A stretch of DNA of 64,000 nt from NCBI GenBank assembly GCA_946615905.1, contig CAMOIE010000004.1, forward strand, positions 62,001-126,000. The letters run 5' to 3'. The position numbers and the translations under genes are program-made. How positions within the stretch are numbered: the first letter of the stretch is position 1; every line of letters begins with the position of its first letter. The stretch is from an uncultured Treponema sp. (GTDB taxonomy: Bacteria > Spirochaetota > Spirochaetia > Treponematales > Treponemataceae). Positions 8,342 to 17,936 of the stretch are shown in pieces. The notes under the pieces are model-generated. The model saw only the letters and a program-made list of their open reading frames with translations, searched no databases and was not told the origin of the DNA.

Positions 8342-8402
8342 AAATGCCTCCAATTTTTTTATATTACCGCCTTGGTCTAGCACAGGCGGATTTTGAAAAA
8401 TG

Positions 8403-8449
8403 AAAAAATGCCCCGCCCACCGGATTCTGGAATCCCGCATGAACGGGGC
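8403..8449 (-). terminator. Terminator between glnN and the ammonium transporter gene
   Basis: On the minus strand GCCCCG and CGGGGC enclose a second stem GGATT/AATCC, and the structure runs into TTTTTTC. It separates glutamine synthetase from the transporter gene, which then needs read-through or its own promoter. A small stem CCGCCT/AGGCGG sits between the terminator and the transporter start. Confidence 0.75.
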
Positions 8450-8483
8450 CAGGGGTCACGTCAACAGCTCCAGCCTAAAAAAC

Positions 8484-10583
8484 TTACTTTATAAAAAGCA
8501 AGTCCTCGTAGCTGGGATAGGGTTTGAATTCCTCGCCCAAAAGCTCCTCAATCTGGTCTGCGGCAGAGCGGACCGCATCCATCGCCGGGAGAACCTTTCC
8601 AGCGTATGCCTGGGCAACCGCCATAAAGTCACCGGCAGATTTCGCAGACTCATGCTCTTTTTTAAGCGCGCTGGCGGCGGAGCAGAGTTCACCGGTCAGT
8701 CTGTCGAGTTGCTCAAGAATAGCGGTCTGAGCAGCGGCTTTTGCGCCGGGAACCTGGCTCTTCAAATGCATCGCGGTCTTGCTTACAGAGTCAGTGTACT
8801 TGAAGGCGGCGGGAAGGATATCCTTGTTCACCATCTCAAGCATTGTCTGGACTTCGATGTTCAAAATCTGGGCGTATTTTTCAAGCTTTATGTCAAAGTG
8901 GTGCCTCAGCTCGTCTTCCGAATAGACGCCGAGCTTTGTGTACAATTCCACGTTTTTCTTGTCCAGATAGTGTGACATAGCGTCCGGGGTCGTCTTGAGG
9001 TTCAAAAGCCCACGTTTCTCCGCCTCCTTTACCCAGCTCGCGTCATATCCGTTGCCGTTGAAGATAATCCTCCAGTGGGCCGTGATTTCCCTCTTGATCA
9101 GGGCTGTCAAAGCAGACTCAAAGTCATCCGCCTTCTCAAGCTCGTCCGCGAATTCTTTCAGCGAGTATGCCACAATCGCGTCCAAGGCTGTGTTGGGGCC
9201 TGCAATGCTCAGTGAGGAGCCGACAGAGCGGAACTCAAATTTGTTTCCGGTGAAGGCGAAAGGAGAAGTCCTGTTGCGGTCGGTGGAGTCCTTTGGAATC
9301 GGTGGAAGAACGTCAACGCCGATTGTCATCTTTGTCTTTGTGTGGCCGACCATAGCCTTTCCGTCCTTGATAGACTCAAGCACATCGTACAGCTCGTCAC
9401 CCACATACATTGAGATGATTGCGGGCGGCGCCTCGTTCGCACCGAGACGGTGGTCATTCCCGGCGGAAGCGACGGAAATACGCAGCAAGTCCTGGTTCTC
9501 GTCAACTGCCTTAATCACCGCCGTCAAAAAGAGCAGGAACTGAGAGTTTTTCTCCGGCGTGTCGCCAGGCTCCAAAAGGTTTTCTCCAAGATTCGTGGAC
9601 ATCGACCAGTTGTTGTGCTTTCCGCTTCCGTTGAGACCCGCAAAAGGCTTTTCATGCAAAAGGCAGACAAGGCCGTGGCGGCGGGCGACTTTTTTCATCA
9701 CCTCCATGGTCAACTGGTTCTGGTCAACAGAAAGGTTCGTGGTCGTGAAAATCGGAGCCATCTCGTGCTGGGCGGGGGCGACCTCGTTATGCTCGGTCTT
9801 TGCGAAAATCCCATACTTCCACAAAGTCTCGTTCAAGTCTTCCATGTACTCGACGATTTTCGGGTTAAGGGCGGCAAAATACTGGTCATCCATCTCCTGA
9901 CCTTTTGACGGCTTTGCGCCGAAAAGCGTGCGGCCTGTCATGCGGAGGTCCTTGCGCTCATTCCAAAGCTTCTCGCTGACAATAAAATACTCCTGCTCCG
10001 GGCCGACAGTCGTGGCGACGTGGCTTGCGGCAGAGTTTCCGAAAAGCCTCAGAATCCTCAAGGCCTGTGTGTTCAGTGCCTCCATGGAGCGCAAAAGTGG
10101 AGTTTTTTTGTCCAGGGCCTCTCCAGTGTAAGAGCAAAAAGCCGTGGGAATGCAGAGTGTATGTTCCTTCACAAACGGATATGAAGTCGGGTCCCAGACG
10201 GTGTAGCCCCTGGCCTCAAAAGTCGCGCGGCTTCCACCTGACGGAAAAGAAGATGCGTCCGGCTCTCCCTTGACAAGCTCCTTTCCGCTGAAAGACATAA
10301 TCACAGTCCCGTCAGACTGCGGAGTGATAAAAGAGTCGTGCTTTTCCGCCGTAATTCCGGTCAGAGGCTGGAACCAGTGGCAGAAGTGGGTCGCTCCCTT
10401 TGAAATCGCCCATTCCTTCATCGCGTGTGCAACCTGGTTCGCAACCTCAATGTCGAGCGGACTGCCGTCATCGATAGTCTTTTTGAGAGCCTTGTAAGTC
10501 TCTTTCGGAAGGTTTTCCTTCATGACCTTCTGGTTGAAAACCATGCTTCCGAAAAGCTCCGGTACGTTCAACGTGGAATCCAT
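8484..10583 (-). CDS. glnN: Glutamine synthetase type III
   Basis: A 699-residue enzyme of the GSIII class, which joins ammonia to glutamate using ATP; the length is typical and far above that of GSI. The protein starts [20 protein letters not shown], the usual GSIII opening. Visible active-site blocks are [38 protein letters not shown] and [20 protein letters not shown]. The start was set by GGAGGAAATT immediately before this ATG; three upstream in-frame ATGs lack such a site. The C-terminal ~170 residues are helical and Ala/Glu-rich, as in the family. Expression is probably controlled through the two leader hairpins at 10812-10929. Confidence 0.95.
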   Translation of the reverse strand: MDSTLNVPELFGSMVFNQKVMKENLPKETYKALKKTIDDGSPLDIEVANQVAHAMKEWAISKGATHFCHWFQPLTGITAEKHDSFITPQSDGTVIMSFSGKELVKGEPDASSFPSGGSRATFEARGYTVWDPTSYPFVKEHTLCIPTAFCSYTGEALDKKTPLLRSMEALNTQALRILRLFGNSAASHVATTVGPEQEYFIVSEKLWNERKDLRMTGRTLFGAKPSKGQEMDDQYFAALNPKIVEYMEDLNETLWKYGIFAKTEHNEVAPAQHEMAPIFTTTNLSVDQNQLTMEVMKKVARRHGLVCLLHEKPFAGLNGSGKHNNWSMSTNLGENLLEPGDTPEKNSQFLLFLTAVIKAVDENQDLLRISVASAGNDHRLGANEAPPAIISMYVGDELYDVLESIKDGKAMVGHTKTKMTIGVDVLPPIPKDSTDRNRTSPFAFTGNKFEFRSVGSSLSIAGPNTALDAIVAYSLKEFADELEKADDFESALTALIKREITAHWRIIFNGNGYDASWVKEAEKRGLLNLKTTPDAMSHYLDKKNVELYTKLGVYSEDELRHHFDIKLEKYAQILNIEVQTMLEMVNKDILPAAFKYTDSVSKTAMHLKSQVPGAKAAAQTAILEQLDRLTGELCSAASALKKEHESAKSAGDFMAVAQAYAGKVLPAMDAVRSAADQIEELLGEEFKPYPSYEDLLFIK

Positions 10584-10618
10584 AATTTCCTCCAAATTCA
10601 TAATTTTAATTTTTATCA

Positions 10619-10806
10619 TGCCGCCCCGCCTCACGGCGGCCGCTGTATAGGGAGCGACGGCTGCAAGCCGTCAAAACTCGTGAGACGAGTTTTGAGCGAG
10701 TCTCCGAGCAGCTGTGCTGCGAAGGCAACCTTCGCTTACGCTCATCGTCCTCGGTTTCGCCAAGCTCAACCTGCGGTCGACTTACGCCCCTCCTAGCGCT
10801 GGCGGT
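10619..10806. repeat. Extragenic repeat block within the glnN leader
   Basis: No gene is visible. The block is full of short inverted repeats: GACGGCTGCAAGCCGTC, then AAAACTCGT paired with ACGAGTTTT, then GAAGGC/ACCTTC. It ends with CCCCTCCTAGCGC, resembling the CAATCCCTAGCGC end of the repeat elements at 54905, 56199 and 61006. Read in the opposite direction it begins GCGCTAGGAGGGG. Confidence 0.55.
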
Positions 10807-10811
10807 TTAAA

Positions 10812-10860
10812 ACAAAAAACGCGCCCCGGCCGGCTGTCGACAATACCGGTCAGGACGCGT
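10812..10860 (-). terminator. Second leader hairpin (terminator-like) upstream of glnN
   Basis: On the minus strand ACGCGTCCTGACCGG pairs with CCGGCCGGGGCGCGT over about 14 of 15 positions, counting G-U pairs, around a loop containing the palindrome TGTCGACA. It is followed by TTTTTTG. It lies about 230 bases upstream of the glnN start, in the same direction. Confidence 0.7.
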
Positions 10861-10871
10861 CTTTGCGTAAA

Positions 10872-10929
10872 CAAAAAAAGAGGTCTGCCAAAAAACGCGG
10901 GATTCCCGTGTCATTTGGCAGACCTCTTT
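10872..10929 (-). terminator. First leader hairpin: gltB terminator and/or glnN attenuator
   Basis: A perfect 16-bp stem (AAAGAGGTCTGCCAAA with its complement) has an inner stem ACACGGG/CCCGCGT and a following T7 on the minus strand. It lies 67 bp after the gltB stop, so it can end the gltB transcript. It also begins only about 5 bases after the predicted start point of the glnN promoter at 10941-10970. Confidence 0.85.
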
Positions 10930-10940
10930 GTCTTGAAAAT

Positions 10941-10970
10941 AATTTAGCGGATTTCACAAAAAAATGTCAA
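10941..10970 (-). promoter_or_regulatory. Probable glnN promoter
   Basis: On the minus strand TTGACA (10965-10970), an 18-bp spacer and TAAATT (10941-10946) lie between the gltB stop codon and the first leader hairpin. Transcription would start near 10934. Confidence 0.6.
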
Positions 10971-10995
10971 GCCCCGCCAACATTAAAAACTCAGA

Positions 10996-13900
10996 TTATT
11001 CACTCGTGAACTTTTTAAATGCCTCCATCTTGGCTTCCTCGGCGGTCAGCCCCCGCATTTCAGCGTCCGCAATCAGGGCAAGCATTTTGGTGTAGTCCCT
11101 CGGAAGAATTTTTTTGAAGCATGAGGAATAGTAGTCCCAGTCAGAGAGTATCTTTTTACCAAGAGAAGAGCCGGTCTCTGCCACGTGCCGTTCTGTAAGA
11201 CCTTTTATAAGCTGCAAATCATGCGGGTCAGAAACCTGAACCATGTCCACAAGCTCCTCGTTTAGGTTCTTGTAGACTTCGTGCCTTGGGTCAAGGATAT
11301 AGGCGATTCCACCGGACATTCCCGCCGCAAGATTTCTTCCGACAGAGCCTAAAATCAGCGCGAGGCCTCCTGTCATGTACTCAAGGGCATGGTCGCCGAC
11401 TCCCTCAACAACAGCGGTTGCCCCGGAATTTCTGACGCAGAAACGCTCGCCAGCAATGCCGTTGATGAAGGCTTCCCCGCTTGTGGCACCAAATAAAGCT
11501 ACGTTACCGCAGATGACGTTCTCCTCCGCCTTGTATCCGGCTTTTTTCGGGACTTTCACGACGATTTTCCCGCCGCTAAGACCTTTTCCAAGCCCGTCGT
11601 TGGCATCACCCTCAAGACGCAGAGTAAGACCTTTGGGAATAAAGGCTCCGAAAGACTGTCCTCCGCCACCCTCGCAGTTCACTGTCACCGAGTCGTCCTT
11701 AAGGCTGGAGCCGAAATTTTTCTGTATTTCAGAACCTAGAATCGTTCCAACTGTACGGTCTGTCGAAGAAACTTTTATGCTGGCAGAGAGTTTTTTCTTG
11801 CCGTCAAAATCCTTGAACTTTGGCAAAAGTATTTTCTCGTCCACGGTGGCGGAAAGTTTAAAGTCGTAGACGGCATTTTTGTCAAATCTACAGGATTCGG
11901 AGTCCGCCGGGACTGCCGCCAGAATTTTTGACATGTCCAGCAAGGCAGACCGGTCAAAAGCCTGCTCGTCTTTCAGGGCAAGGCACTCAGTATGACCACA
12001 CATCTCGTCCACAGTCTTAAAGCCCAAGTCCGCCATTATTTCCCGCAGCTCTTCCGCCACAAAACGCATGAAATTCTCAACGTATTCAGGCTTGCCCGGA
12101 AATTTTTTGCGCAGATTTTCATTCTGGGTCGCCACTCCGAACGGACATGTGTCAAGGTTACAGACCCTCAGCATCGCGCAGCCCATCGTAATCAGAGGAG
12201 CCGTGGCAAAACCGAATTCCTCCGCCCCCAAAAGACATGCTATCGCGACATCGCGTCCGCTCATCAGCTTTCCGTCAGCCTCGATTTTGACCCGCGAACG
12301 CAATCCGTTTTGAATCAAAGTCTGCTGGCTTTCAGCAAGCCCCAGCTCCCAGGGAAGCCCCGCATGGTGGATTGAAGTCAGCGGAGCCGCACCTGTTCCG
12401 CCGTCGTGACCGGAAATCAAAATCGTCTGCGCACCGGCCTTGGCCACACCCGCCGCGATTGTTCCCACCCCGGCCTCGCTGACCAGTTTCACGGAAATTT
12501 CCGCGTCCCTGTTGGCGTTTTTAAGGTCGTAGATGAGCTGGGCTAAGTCCTCAATCGAATAAATGTCGTGATGGGGAGCCGGGCTTATCAAGGAAACTCC
12601 GGGAGTTGCGTAGCGGGTACGGGCAATCCATGGGTAAACTTTTTTACCGGGAAGGTGGCCGCCCTCGCCGGGTTTTGCCCCCTGCGCCATTTTGATTTGG
12701 ATTTCCTTCGCAGAAAGAAGGTATTCCTCGGTGACTCCAAATCGGCCGGAAGCGACCTGCTTAATCGCGGAATTTTTCTCCGTGCCTAGCCGGTCTGGCC
12801 GCTCCCCACCCTCGCCGGAATTAGATTTTCCGTGAAGACGGTTCATAGCTATGGCCATGCACTCGTGAGCCTCCTGGCTTATGGAGCCGTATGACATCGC
12901 TCCGGTCTTGAATCTTTTTACGATTCGGTCCACGCCCTCAACCTGCTCAATCGGAAGGGGCTTTTTTCCGCCGGATTTGAATTTCAAAAGTGCGCGCAAA
13001 GTGTGCGGATGGTCGGTGCTGTCAACCATTGCCGTGTACTCCTTGAAACGCTTGTAGTCGCCGTTCCGCGTGGCCTCCTGCAATGCGCGGATTGTGTCAG
13101 GACAAATCAGGTGGTCTTCCGTATTCTCGCCTTTTTTGTAGCGGTGGACTCCCTCAATCTCAAGGTCGCTGTTCGAGTCAGGATTCTCAAAGGCCTTGTC
13201 GTGGTGGAAATTCACATCTTCCTCGATTTCTTTCAGTCCTATTCCGCCCACGCGAGAGACAGTGTTTGTAAAGTAAATGTCAATCAAATCCTTGTCGATT
13301 CCGACCGCCTCAAAAATCTGGGCAGACTGGTAAGACTGCAACGTTGAGATTCCCATCTTTGCCGCGATTTTTACGATTCCGTCGCAGAGAGCCTTGTTGT
13401 AGTCGTCTATGGCGGTGTGGTAGTCCTTGTCCAGAATTTTTTTGTCAATCAGCTCCGCAATCGCCTCATGGGCAAGATAAGGGTTGACCGCCCTTGCCCC
13501 GTAGGAAAGAATCATCGCCGCCTGATGTGTGTTCCTGATTTCCGCCGACTCCAGTATGATTGAAACCGCCGTCCTCCGCTTTGTGCGGATCAAATACTGC
13601 TCCACGCCAGAGACCGCAAGAAGTGACGGAATAGCCGCATGGATTTGGTCAACGCCCCTGTCGCTCAAAATGATGATGTTTTTTCCCTCGTGATACTGAC
13701 GGTCAATAGAGATAAAAAGATTGTCCATGGCCTCCTTGAGGGAAGTGTATTTGTAGTACAAAAGGGAGACTGTCCCCGTCCGCAGACCGTCCTGGTCCAA
13801 GGCCTTGATTTTCATCAGGTCAACTCCGGTCAGAATCGGATTGTTGATTTGCAGAACCCGGCAGTTCTCTGCCCTGGCCTCCAGGAGATTGCCGTCCCGA

Positions 13901-15522
13901 CCCACGTAAACCGTTGTGTCCGTGACGATTTTTTCCCGCAGCGAGTCAATCGGCGGATTCGTAACTTGGGCAAAGAGCTGCTTGAAATAGGAAAAAAGCG
14001 GCCTGTGCAGTTTGCTCATGATTGCCAGCGGAACATCGCAGCCCATGGCTCCGGTCGGCTCCAAGCCGTTTTTGGCCATCGGGAGAATCATCTCATTGAT
14101 GTCCTCCATGTTCCAGCCGAAAGCCTTGTAGATTCTCTTCCGCTCATCCGGGCTGTAAACCGGAATCTTTTTGTTGGGAATCTTCAAGTCGGCAAGTTTT
14201 TTCAAATTCAGGTCAAGCCACTCGCCGTAAGGCTTTTCACCCACAAAGTGTGCCTTTACGTCTGCGTCCGAGACGACTTTTTTTTGGACAGTATCGACAA
14301 GGAGAATTTTGCCCGGCATCAGGCGGGATTTTTTCTCAATATTTTCCTCCGGGATTTCCAGAACTCCGACTTCACTGGAAAGAATCAGCATACCGTCCTT
14401 AGTGATGTAGTAGCGCGAGGGGCGGAGTCCGTTTCTGTCCAAAGTCGCCCCCAAAACGTCCCCGTCCGAAAAAAGGATTGCGGCTGGTCCGTCCCAGGCT
14501 TCCATCATGGTCGCCCAGTAGTGATAAAAATCCTTCTTTTCCTGACTCATGGTCGTGTCGTTTTTCCAAGGCTCCGGTATGCAAATCATCACGGCAAGGG
14601 CAAGCGGAAGCCCGTTCATCAAAAGGAATTCCAGCGTGTTGTCCAGCATCGCCGAGTCAGAACCTGTCGCGTCGATTGCAGGAAGGATTTCCTTCATGCT
14701 CTCTCCGTCAAAATTCAGCGATTTTAGGGTTTCCTCGCGGGCAAGCATTCTGTCAGCGTTGCCACGGATTGTGTTTATTTCGCCGTTATGGGCAATCAGC
14801 CTGTTGGGGTGTGCCCTCTGCCAGGAAGGAGTCGTGTTCGTGGAAAATCTAGAATGCACGATGGCCAAAGCTGAAATATATTTCGGTGACTGCAAATCTT
14901 CGTAGAAATTCCTGAGCTGGTCCACCAAAAACATGCCCTTGTAGACGATTGTCCTGCTGCTCAGCGAGGCGACGTATGTCCCCCGGCCGGAAGCCTGCAT
15001 GTGCTCAAATTCGCGGCGGAGTACGTAGAGCTTTCGGTCAAATTCAAGTCCCTTCTCGCACTGGGCGGGCTTTTCAATAAAGCACTGCTCGATTTTAGGC
15101 ATACAGTCCAGGGCTTTTTTCCCGAGAATTTCCGCCTTAACAGGAACCTCACGCCAGCCCAAGATATTGAGGCTTTCCTTTTTTGCAAGAATCTCAAAAG
15201 TCTTCCTCGCCTGCCTGCGTTTTTTCTCGTCCTGGGGAAAAAAGAACATGCCGATTCCGTATTCCCGCTCACCGCCGACTTTGATTCCGATTTTCCCGCA
15301 TTCCTCAGAGAAAAATTCGTGGGAAATTTGCAGGAGTATGCCAACCCCGTCACCCGTTTCCCCGGAAGCGTCCTTTCCTGCCCTATGCTCCAGCTTTTCG
15401 ACAATCGAAAGAGCGTTGTCCACGATTTTCCGGCTCTTGTGTCCGTCAATATTCGCCACAGCCCCGATTCCGCAAGAGTCATGCTCAAAGGAAGGCTGGT
15501 ATAAAGTCTGATTTCCGTTCAT
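10996..15522 (-). CDS. gltB: Glutamate synthase, large (alpha) subunit
   Basis: A 1508-residue enzyme, the usual GltB size. It makes two glutamates from glutamine and 2-oxoglutarate. Domains in order are the class II glutamine amidotransferase domain with its nucleophile Cys at residue 17 (FEHDSCGIGAVANI, implying a short propeptide), the central domain, the FMN-binding TIM barrel (SVKLVSEAGVGTIAAGVAKA), the Cys cluster for the 3Fe-4S centre (CAMLRVCNLDTCPFG), and the C-terminal beta-helix GxGxG domain (SGGIAYILDP nearby). GGGGG precedes the ATG. No small subunit gene (gltD) lies beside it, so its NADPH-oxidising partner must be elsewhere, or electrons come from another donor. Confidence 0.95.
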   Translation of the reverse strand: MNGNQTLYQPSFEHDSCGIGAVANIDGHKSRKIVDNALSIVEKLEHRAGKDASGETGDGVGILLQISHEFFSEECGKIGIKVGGEREYGIGMFFFPQDEKKRRQARKTFEILAKKESLNILGWREVPVKAEILGKKALDCMPKIEQCFIEKPAQCEKGLEFDRKLYVLRREFEHMQASGRGTYVASLSSRTIVYKGMFLVDQLRNFYEDLQSPKYISALAIVHSRFSTNTTPSWQRAHPNRLIAHNGEINTIRGNADRMLAREETLKSLNFDGESMKEILPAIDATGSDSAMLDNTLEFLLMNGLPLALAVMICIPEPWKNDTTMSQEKKDFYHYWATMMEAWDGPAAILFSDGDVLGATLDRNGLRPSRYYITKDGMLILSSEVGVLEIPEENIEKKSRLMPGKILLVDTVQKKVVSDADVKAHFVGEKPYGEWLDLNLKKLADLKIPNKKIPVYSPDERKRIYKAFGWNMEDINEMILPMAKNGLEPTGAMGCDVPLAIMSKLHRPLFSYFKQLFAQVTNPPIDSLREKIVTDTTVYVGRDGNLLEARAENCRVLQINNPILTGVDLMKIKALDQDGLRTGTVSLLYYKYTSLKEAMDNLFISIDRQYHEGKNIIILSDRGVDQIHAAIPSLLAVSGVEQYLIRTKRRTAVSIILESAEIRNTHQAAMILSYGARAVNPYLAHEAIAELIDKKILDKDYHTAIDDYNKALCDGIVKIAAKMGISTLQSYQSAQIFEAVGIDKDLIDIYFTNTVSRVGGIGLKEIEEDVNFHHDKAFENPDSNSDLEIEGVHRYKKGENTEDHLICPDTIRALQEATRNGDYKRFKEYTAMVDSTDHPHTLRALLKFKSGGKKPLPIEQVEGVDRIVKRFKTGAMSYGSISQEAHECMAIAMNRLHGKSNSGEGGERPDRLGTEKNSAIKQVASGRFGVTEEYLLSAKEIQIKMAQGAKPGEGGHLPGKKVYPWIARTRYATPGVSLISPAPHHDIYSIEDLAQLIYDLKNANRDAEISVKLVSEAGVGTIAAGVAKAGAQTILISGHDGGTGAAPLTSIHHAGLPWELGLAESQQTLIQNGLRSRVKIEADGKLMSGRDVAIACLLGAEEFGFATAPLITMGCAMLRVCNLDTCPFGVATQNENLRKKFPGKPEYVENFMRFVAEELREIMADLGFKTVDEMCGHTECLALKDEQAFDRSALLDMSKILAAVPADSESCRFDKNAVYDFKLSATVDEKILLPKFKDFDGKKKLSASIKVSSTDRTVGTILGSEIQKNFGSSLKDDSVTVNCEGGGGQSFGAFIPKGLTLRLEGDANDGLGKGLSGGKIVVKVPKKAGYKAEENVICGNVALFGATSGEAFINGIAGERFCVRNSGATAVVEGVGDHALEYMTGGLALILGSVGRNLAAGMSGGIAYILDPRHEVYKNLNEELVDMVQVSDPHDLQLIKGLTERHVAETGSSLGKKILSDWDYYSSCFKKILPRDYTKMLALIADAEMRGLTAEEAKMEAFKKFTSE

Positions 15523-15572
15523 TTTTACCCCCAAGTCCGGAATTTTCGCTTTCGCCGTAAAACCGAGGGCAT

Positions 15573-15610
15573 AAAAAAAGACGCCACCGGCAGTTACCAG
15601 CGACGTCTTT
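15573..15610 (-). terminator. Terminator-like hairpin in the gltB leader
   Basis: On the minus strand AAAGACGTCGCTGG and CCGGTGGCGTCTTT form a 14-bp stem (all paired, counting G-U) with a six-base loop, followed by T7. It lies between the gltB promoter and the gltB start, about 9 bases after the predicted transcription start, so it should stop transcription unless relieved. Confidence 0.8.
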
Positions 15611-15625
15611 GTCGTTCGTTTATTC

Positions 15626-15654
15626 TGTATAAAACTTTTTAAAAATAATGTCAA
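15626..15654 (-). promoter_or_regulatory. gltB promoter
   Basis: On the minus strand TTGACA (15649-15654), a 17-bp spacer and TATACA (15626-15631); the start should be near 15619. Confidence 0.75.
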
Positions 15655-15799
15655 GTTTAAGTAAAGATGAAACCATGTCAACCGCATTATAATAGTAGCA
15701 GACAAATTGCAAGTCGCTCAATTAATTCAATTTTGACGGAAGCGGGAGCCACGGAACGGCCGCATGCCCAATGCCCATGCGCCCAAAAGAAAAAAAATC

Positions 15800-15829
15800 T
15801 TGCCGATTTGTCATATTCATTAGTATTTT
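15800..15829 (+). promoter_or_regulatory. Possible htpG promoter
   Basis: TTGCCG (15800-15805), an 18-bp spacer and TATTTT (15824-15829) lie 34 bp before the htpG start. Both boxes are only moderate matches. No inverted repeat of the CIRCE type is visible. Confidence 0.4.
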
Positions 15830-15862
15830 AAAGGAAAATTCCACTAAAAATTCGAGGCTAAA

Positions 15863-17842
15863 ATGGCTAAATATCAGTTTCAGACGGAAGTAAACCAGCT
15901 TCTTAAACTCATCATCCATTCAATGTATTCAAACAAGGACATTTTCCTCCGCGAGATTGTCTCAAACGCAAGCGATGCCCTGGACAAGCTCAAATATCTG
16001 ACTGTTTCGGACGATGCCTTCAAAGACATTAAAATCGACCCGAAAATCGACATCACTTTTGACGACGCGAAAAAAATCTTGACCGTTCAGGATTCTGGAA
16101 TCGGAATGTCAGACGAGGATTTGACCAACAACTTGGGAACAATCGCCCGGTCAGGAACAAAGGCCTTTATCGAGCGTGTGGCCGCTGACAAAAACGCAGG
16201 CGAGTCAAACTTAATCGGTCAGTTCGGAGTCGGATTCTATTCAGCTTTCATGGCCGCAAAGGAAATCAACGTCTACACCCGCAAGGCCGGCGACAAATCC
16301 GGTAAAATCTGGAAGTGGACAAGCGACGGCACAAATTCATATTCAATCGAGGAAGTCAAGGCTGACTCTGACGAAGCAAAAAAATACGGCTTTGACAAGG
16401 CTGAGACGACCGGTTCTGCAATCGAAATGGTCTTGAACGACGACAGCAAAGACTACGCCTCAAGATGGAAGATTGAGGAGCTGATTAAGCGTTACTCTGA
16501 CCACATCGCCTTCCCGATTTTCCTCCATTACACTCAGAACAAATACGACGACAAGGGAAATACCACTGGAAGCGAAAATAAAATCGACCAGGTGAACTCA
16601 GCCTCCGCCCTTTGGAAGCGGTCAAAGTCAGAGCTTAAAAAAGAGGACTACAACGAATTCTACAAGTCAATCAGCCATGACGCGACTGACCCCCTCCACT
16701 ACGTACACACACACGCCGAGGGAACCCAGGAATACACGACACTTTTCTACGTTCCGCAGATGGCTCCCTTTGACATGTACCAGGCTGACTACAAGTCCGG
16801 CGTAAAACTTTACGTAAAGCGCGTTTTCATCACTGACGATGACCGCGAGCTTTTGCCGGCTTACTTGCGCTTTGTGCGCGGAATCATCGACTCAGAGGAT
16901 TTGCCGCTCAATGTTAGCCGCGAGATTTTGCAGCAGAACCGCATTTTGGAAACAATCAAGTCCGCTTCTGTCAAAAAGCTCTTGGGTGAATTCCGCAAGA
17001 TGGGCGAGGCGGCAGATAAAGCACGCAAGACTGAAGAAGGAAAGCGCACTGACGATGAAAAGGCCGCTATTGAAAAATGGAACAAATTCGTAAGCCAGTT
17101 CAACCGGCCGATGAAAGAGGGACTTTATTCAGACTACGCGAACCGCGACGAGATTTCTGAGATTGTCCGCTTCAAGTCAACTGCGGAAGAAGGAACAGGC
17201 GATGACAAGTGGACTTCATTTGCCGACTATGTTCAGAGAATGAAGGCTGACCAGAAGGCGATTTACTATATCACCGGAACGGATGAGAAGAACCTGCGCG
17301 CAAGTCCGCTTTTGGAGGCATACAAAAAGAAGGGCTTTGAAGTCCTGATTATGGCGGACGACATCGATGACATCGTAATTCCGTCACTCGGAAAGTACAA
17401 GGAATTCGACCTCAAGGCCGTCAACCGCGCCGGAAGCGATGAGGAGCTTGGAGTTGACAAGGACGAGGCCAAAAAGAAGGAAGAGGCCTTTAAGCCCGTT
17501 CAGGAAAAAATCAAAAAGGCTTTGGGAGACCGCGTAAAGGATGTTGTTCTTTCAAAGAGACTTTCTGATTCTCCTTCTTGCATCGTTGTTGACGAGAATG
17601 ACCCCGGACTCCAGATGGAGCGCATGATGAAGGCTATGGGCCAGACAGGAATGGAAGTCAAACCGATTCTTGAGGTGAACGGCGACCACGAGCTTGTCAA
17701 AAAGCTTGACGGCCCTGTCGCAGATGACTACATCGCGAACGTGGCGGAAGTCTTGCTTGACCAGGCCTTGCTCGTAAGCGGCGCGGAGCTTACAAATCCA
17801 AATGAATTCGTAAAGGCAATTAACTCGCTGTTGGTAAAATAG
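15863..17842 (+). CDS. htpG: Chaperone HtpG (Hsp90)
   Basis: A 659-residue cytoplasmic ATP-dependent chaperone. The N-terminal GHKL ATPase domain is intact: FLREIVSNASDALDKLKYL binds the ATP Mg ion, DSGIGMSDEDL is the second ATP motif and GQFGVGFYSAF is the third. The middle domain contains the catalytic Arg segment (LPLNVSREILQQNRIL), and the C-terminal dimerisation domain ends at NSLLVK. Some charged insertions in the middle domain make it slightly longer than the E. coli protein (624 residues). A GAGG site precedes the ATG. It stands alone between divergent gltB and the convergent J-domain gene. Confidence 0.97.
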   Translation: MAKYQFQTEVNQLLKLIIHSMYSNKDIFLREIVSNASDALDKLKYLTVSDDAFKDIKIDPKIDITFDDAKKILTVQDSGIGMSDEDLTNNLGTIARSGTKAFIERVAADKNAGESNLIGQFGVGFYSAFMAAKEINVYTRKAGDKSGKIWKWTSDGTNSYSIEEVKADSDEAKKYGFDKAETTGSAIEMVLNDDSKDYASRWKIEELIKRYSDHIAFPIFLHYTQNKYDDKGNTTGSENKIDQVNSASALWKRSKSELKKEDYNEFYKSISHDATDPLHYVHTHAEGTQEYTTLFYVPQMAPFDMYQADYKSGVKLYVKRVFITDDDRELLPAYLRFVRGIIDSEDLPLNVSREILQQNRILETIKSASVKKLLGEFRKMGEAADKARKTEEGKRTDDEKAAIEKWNKFVSQFNRPMKEGLYSDYANRDEISEIVRFKSTAEEGTGDDKWTSFADYVQRMKADQKAIYYITGTDEKNLRASPLLEAYKKKGFEVLIMADDIDDIVIPSLGKYKEFDLKAVNRAGSDEELGVDKDEAKKKEEAFKPVQEKIKKALGDRVKDVVLSKRLSDSPSCIVVDENDPGLQMERMMKAMGQTGMEVKPILEVNGDHELVKKLDGPVADDYIANVAEVLLDQALLVSGAELTNPNEFVKAINSLLVK

Positions 17843-17877
17843 CGACATGGATGTTGCGTCTTGCAAAAGCAGGTATA

Positions 17878-17936
17878 TTCGCGAGTTTGCATTGCAAACT
17901 CGTAGATTTAGAGCAAGAGGAAGTTGCTCTAAATCG
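17878..17936. repeat. Two adjacent extragenic palindromes
   Basis: GCGAGTTTGCA/TTGCAAACTCGT and GATTTAGAGCAA/TTGCTCTAAATC form two neighbouring hairpins between the convergent htpG and J-domain genes. Both may act as terminators or processing sites. The first is the same palindrome family seen at about 50028-50050 and 10672-10694. Confidence 0.6.

Noticed and set aside
8430-8455. Sigma-54-like sequence CTGGCCCC...TGC upstream of the ammonium transporter gene
   Set aside because: It falls inside the stem of the glnN terminator, whose GC-rich bases explain the match, and the start point would lie within the hairpin.
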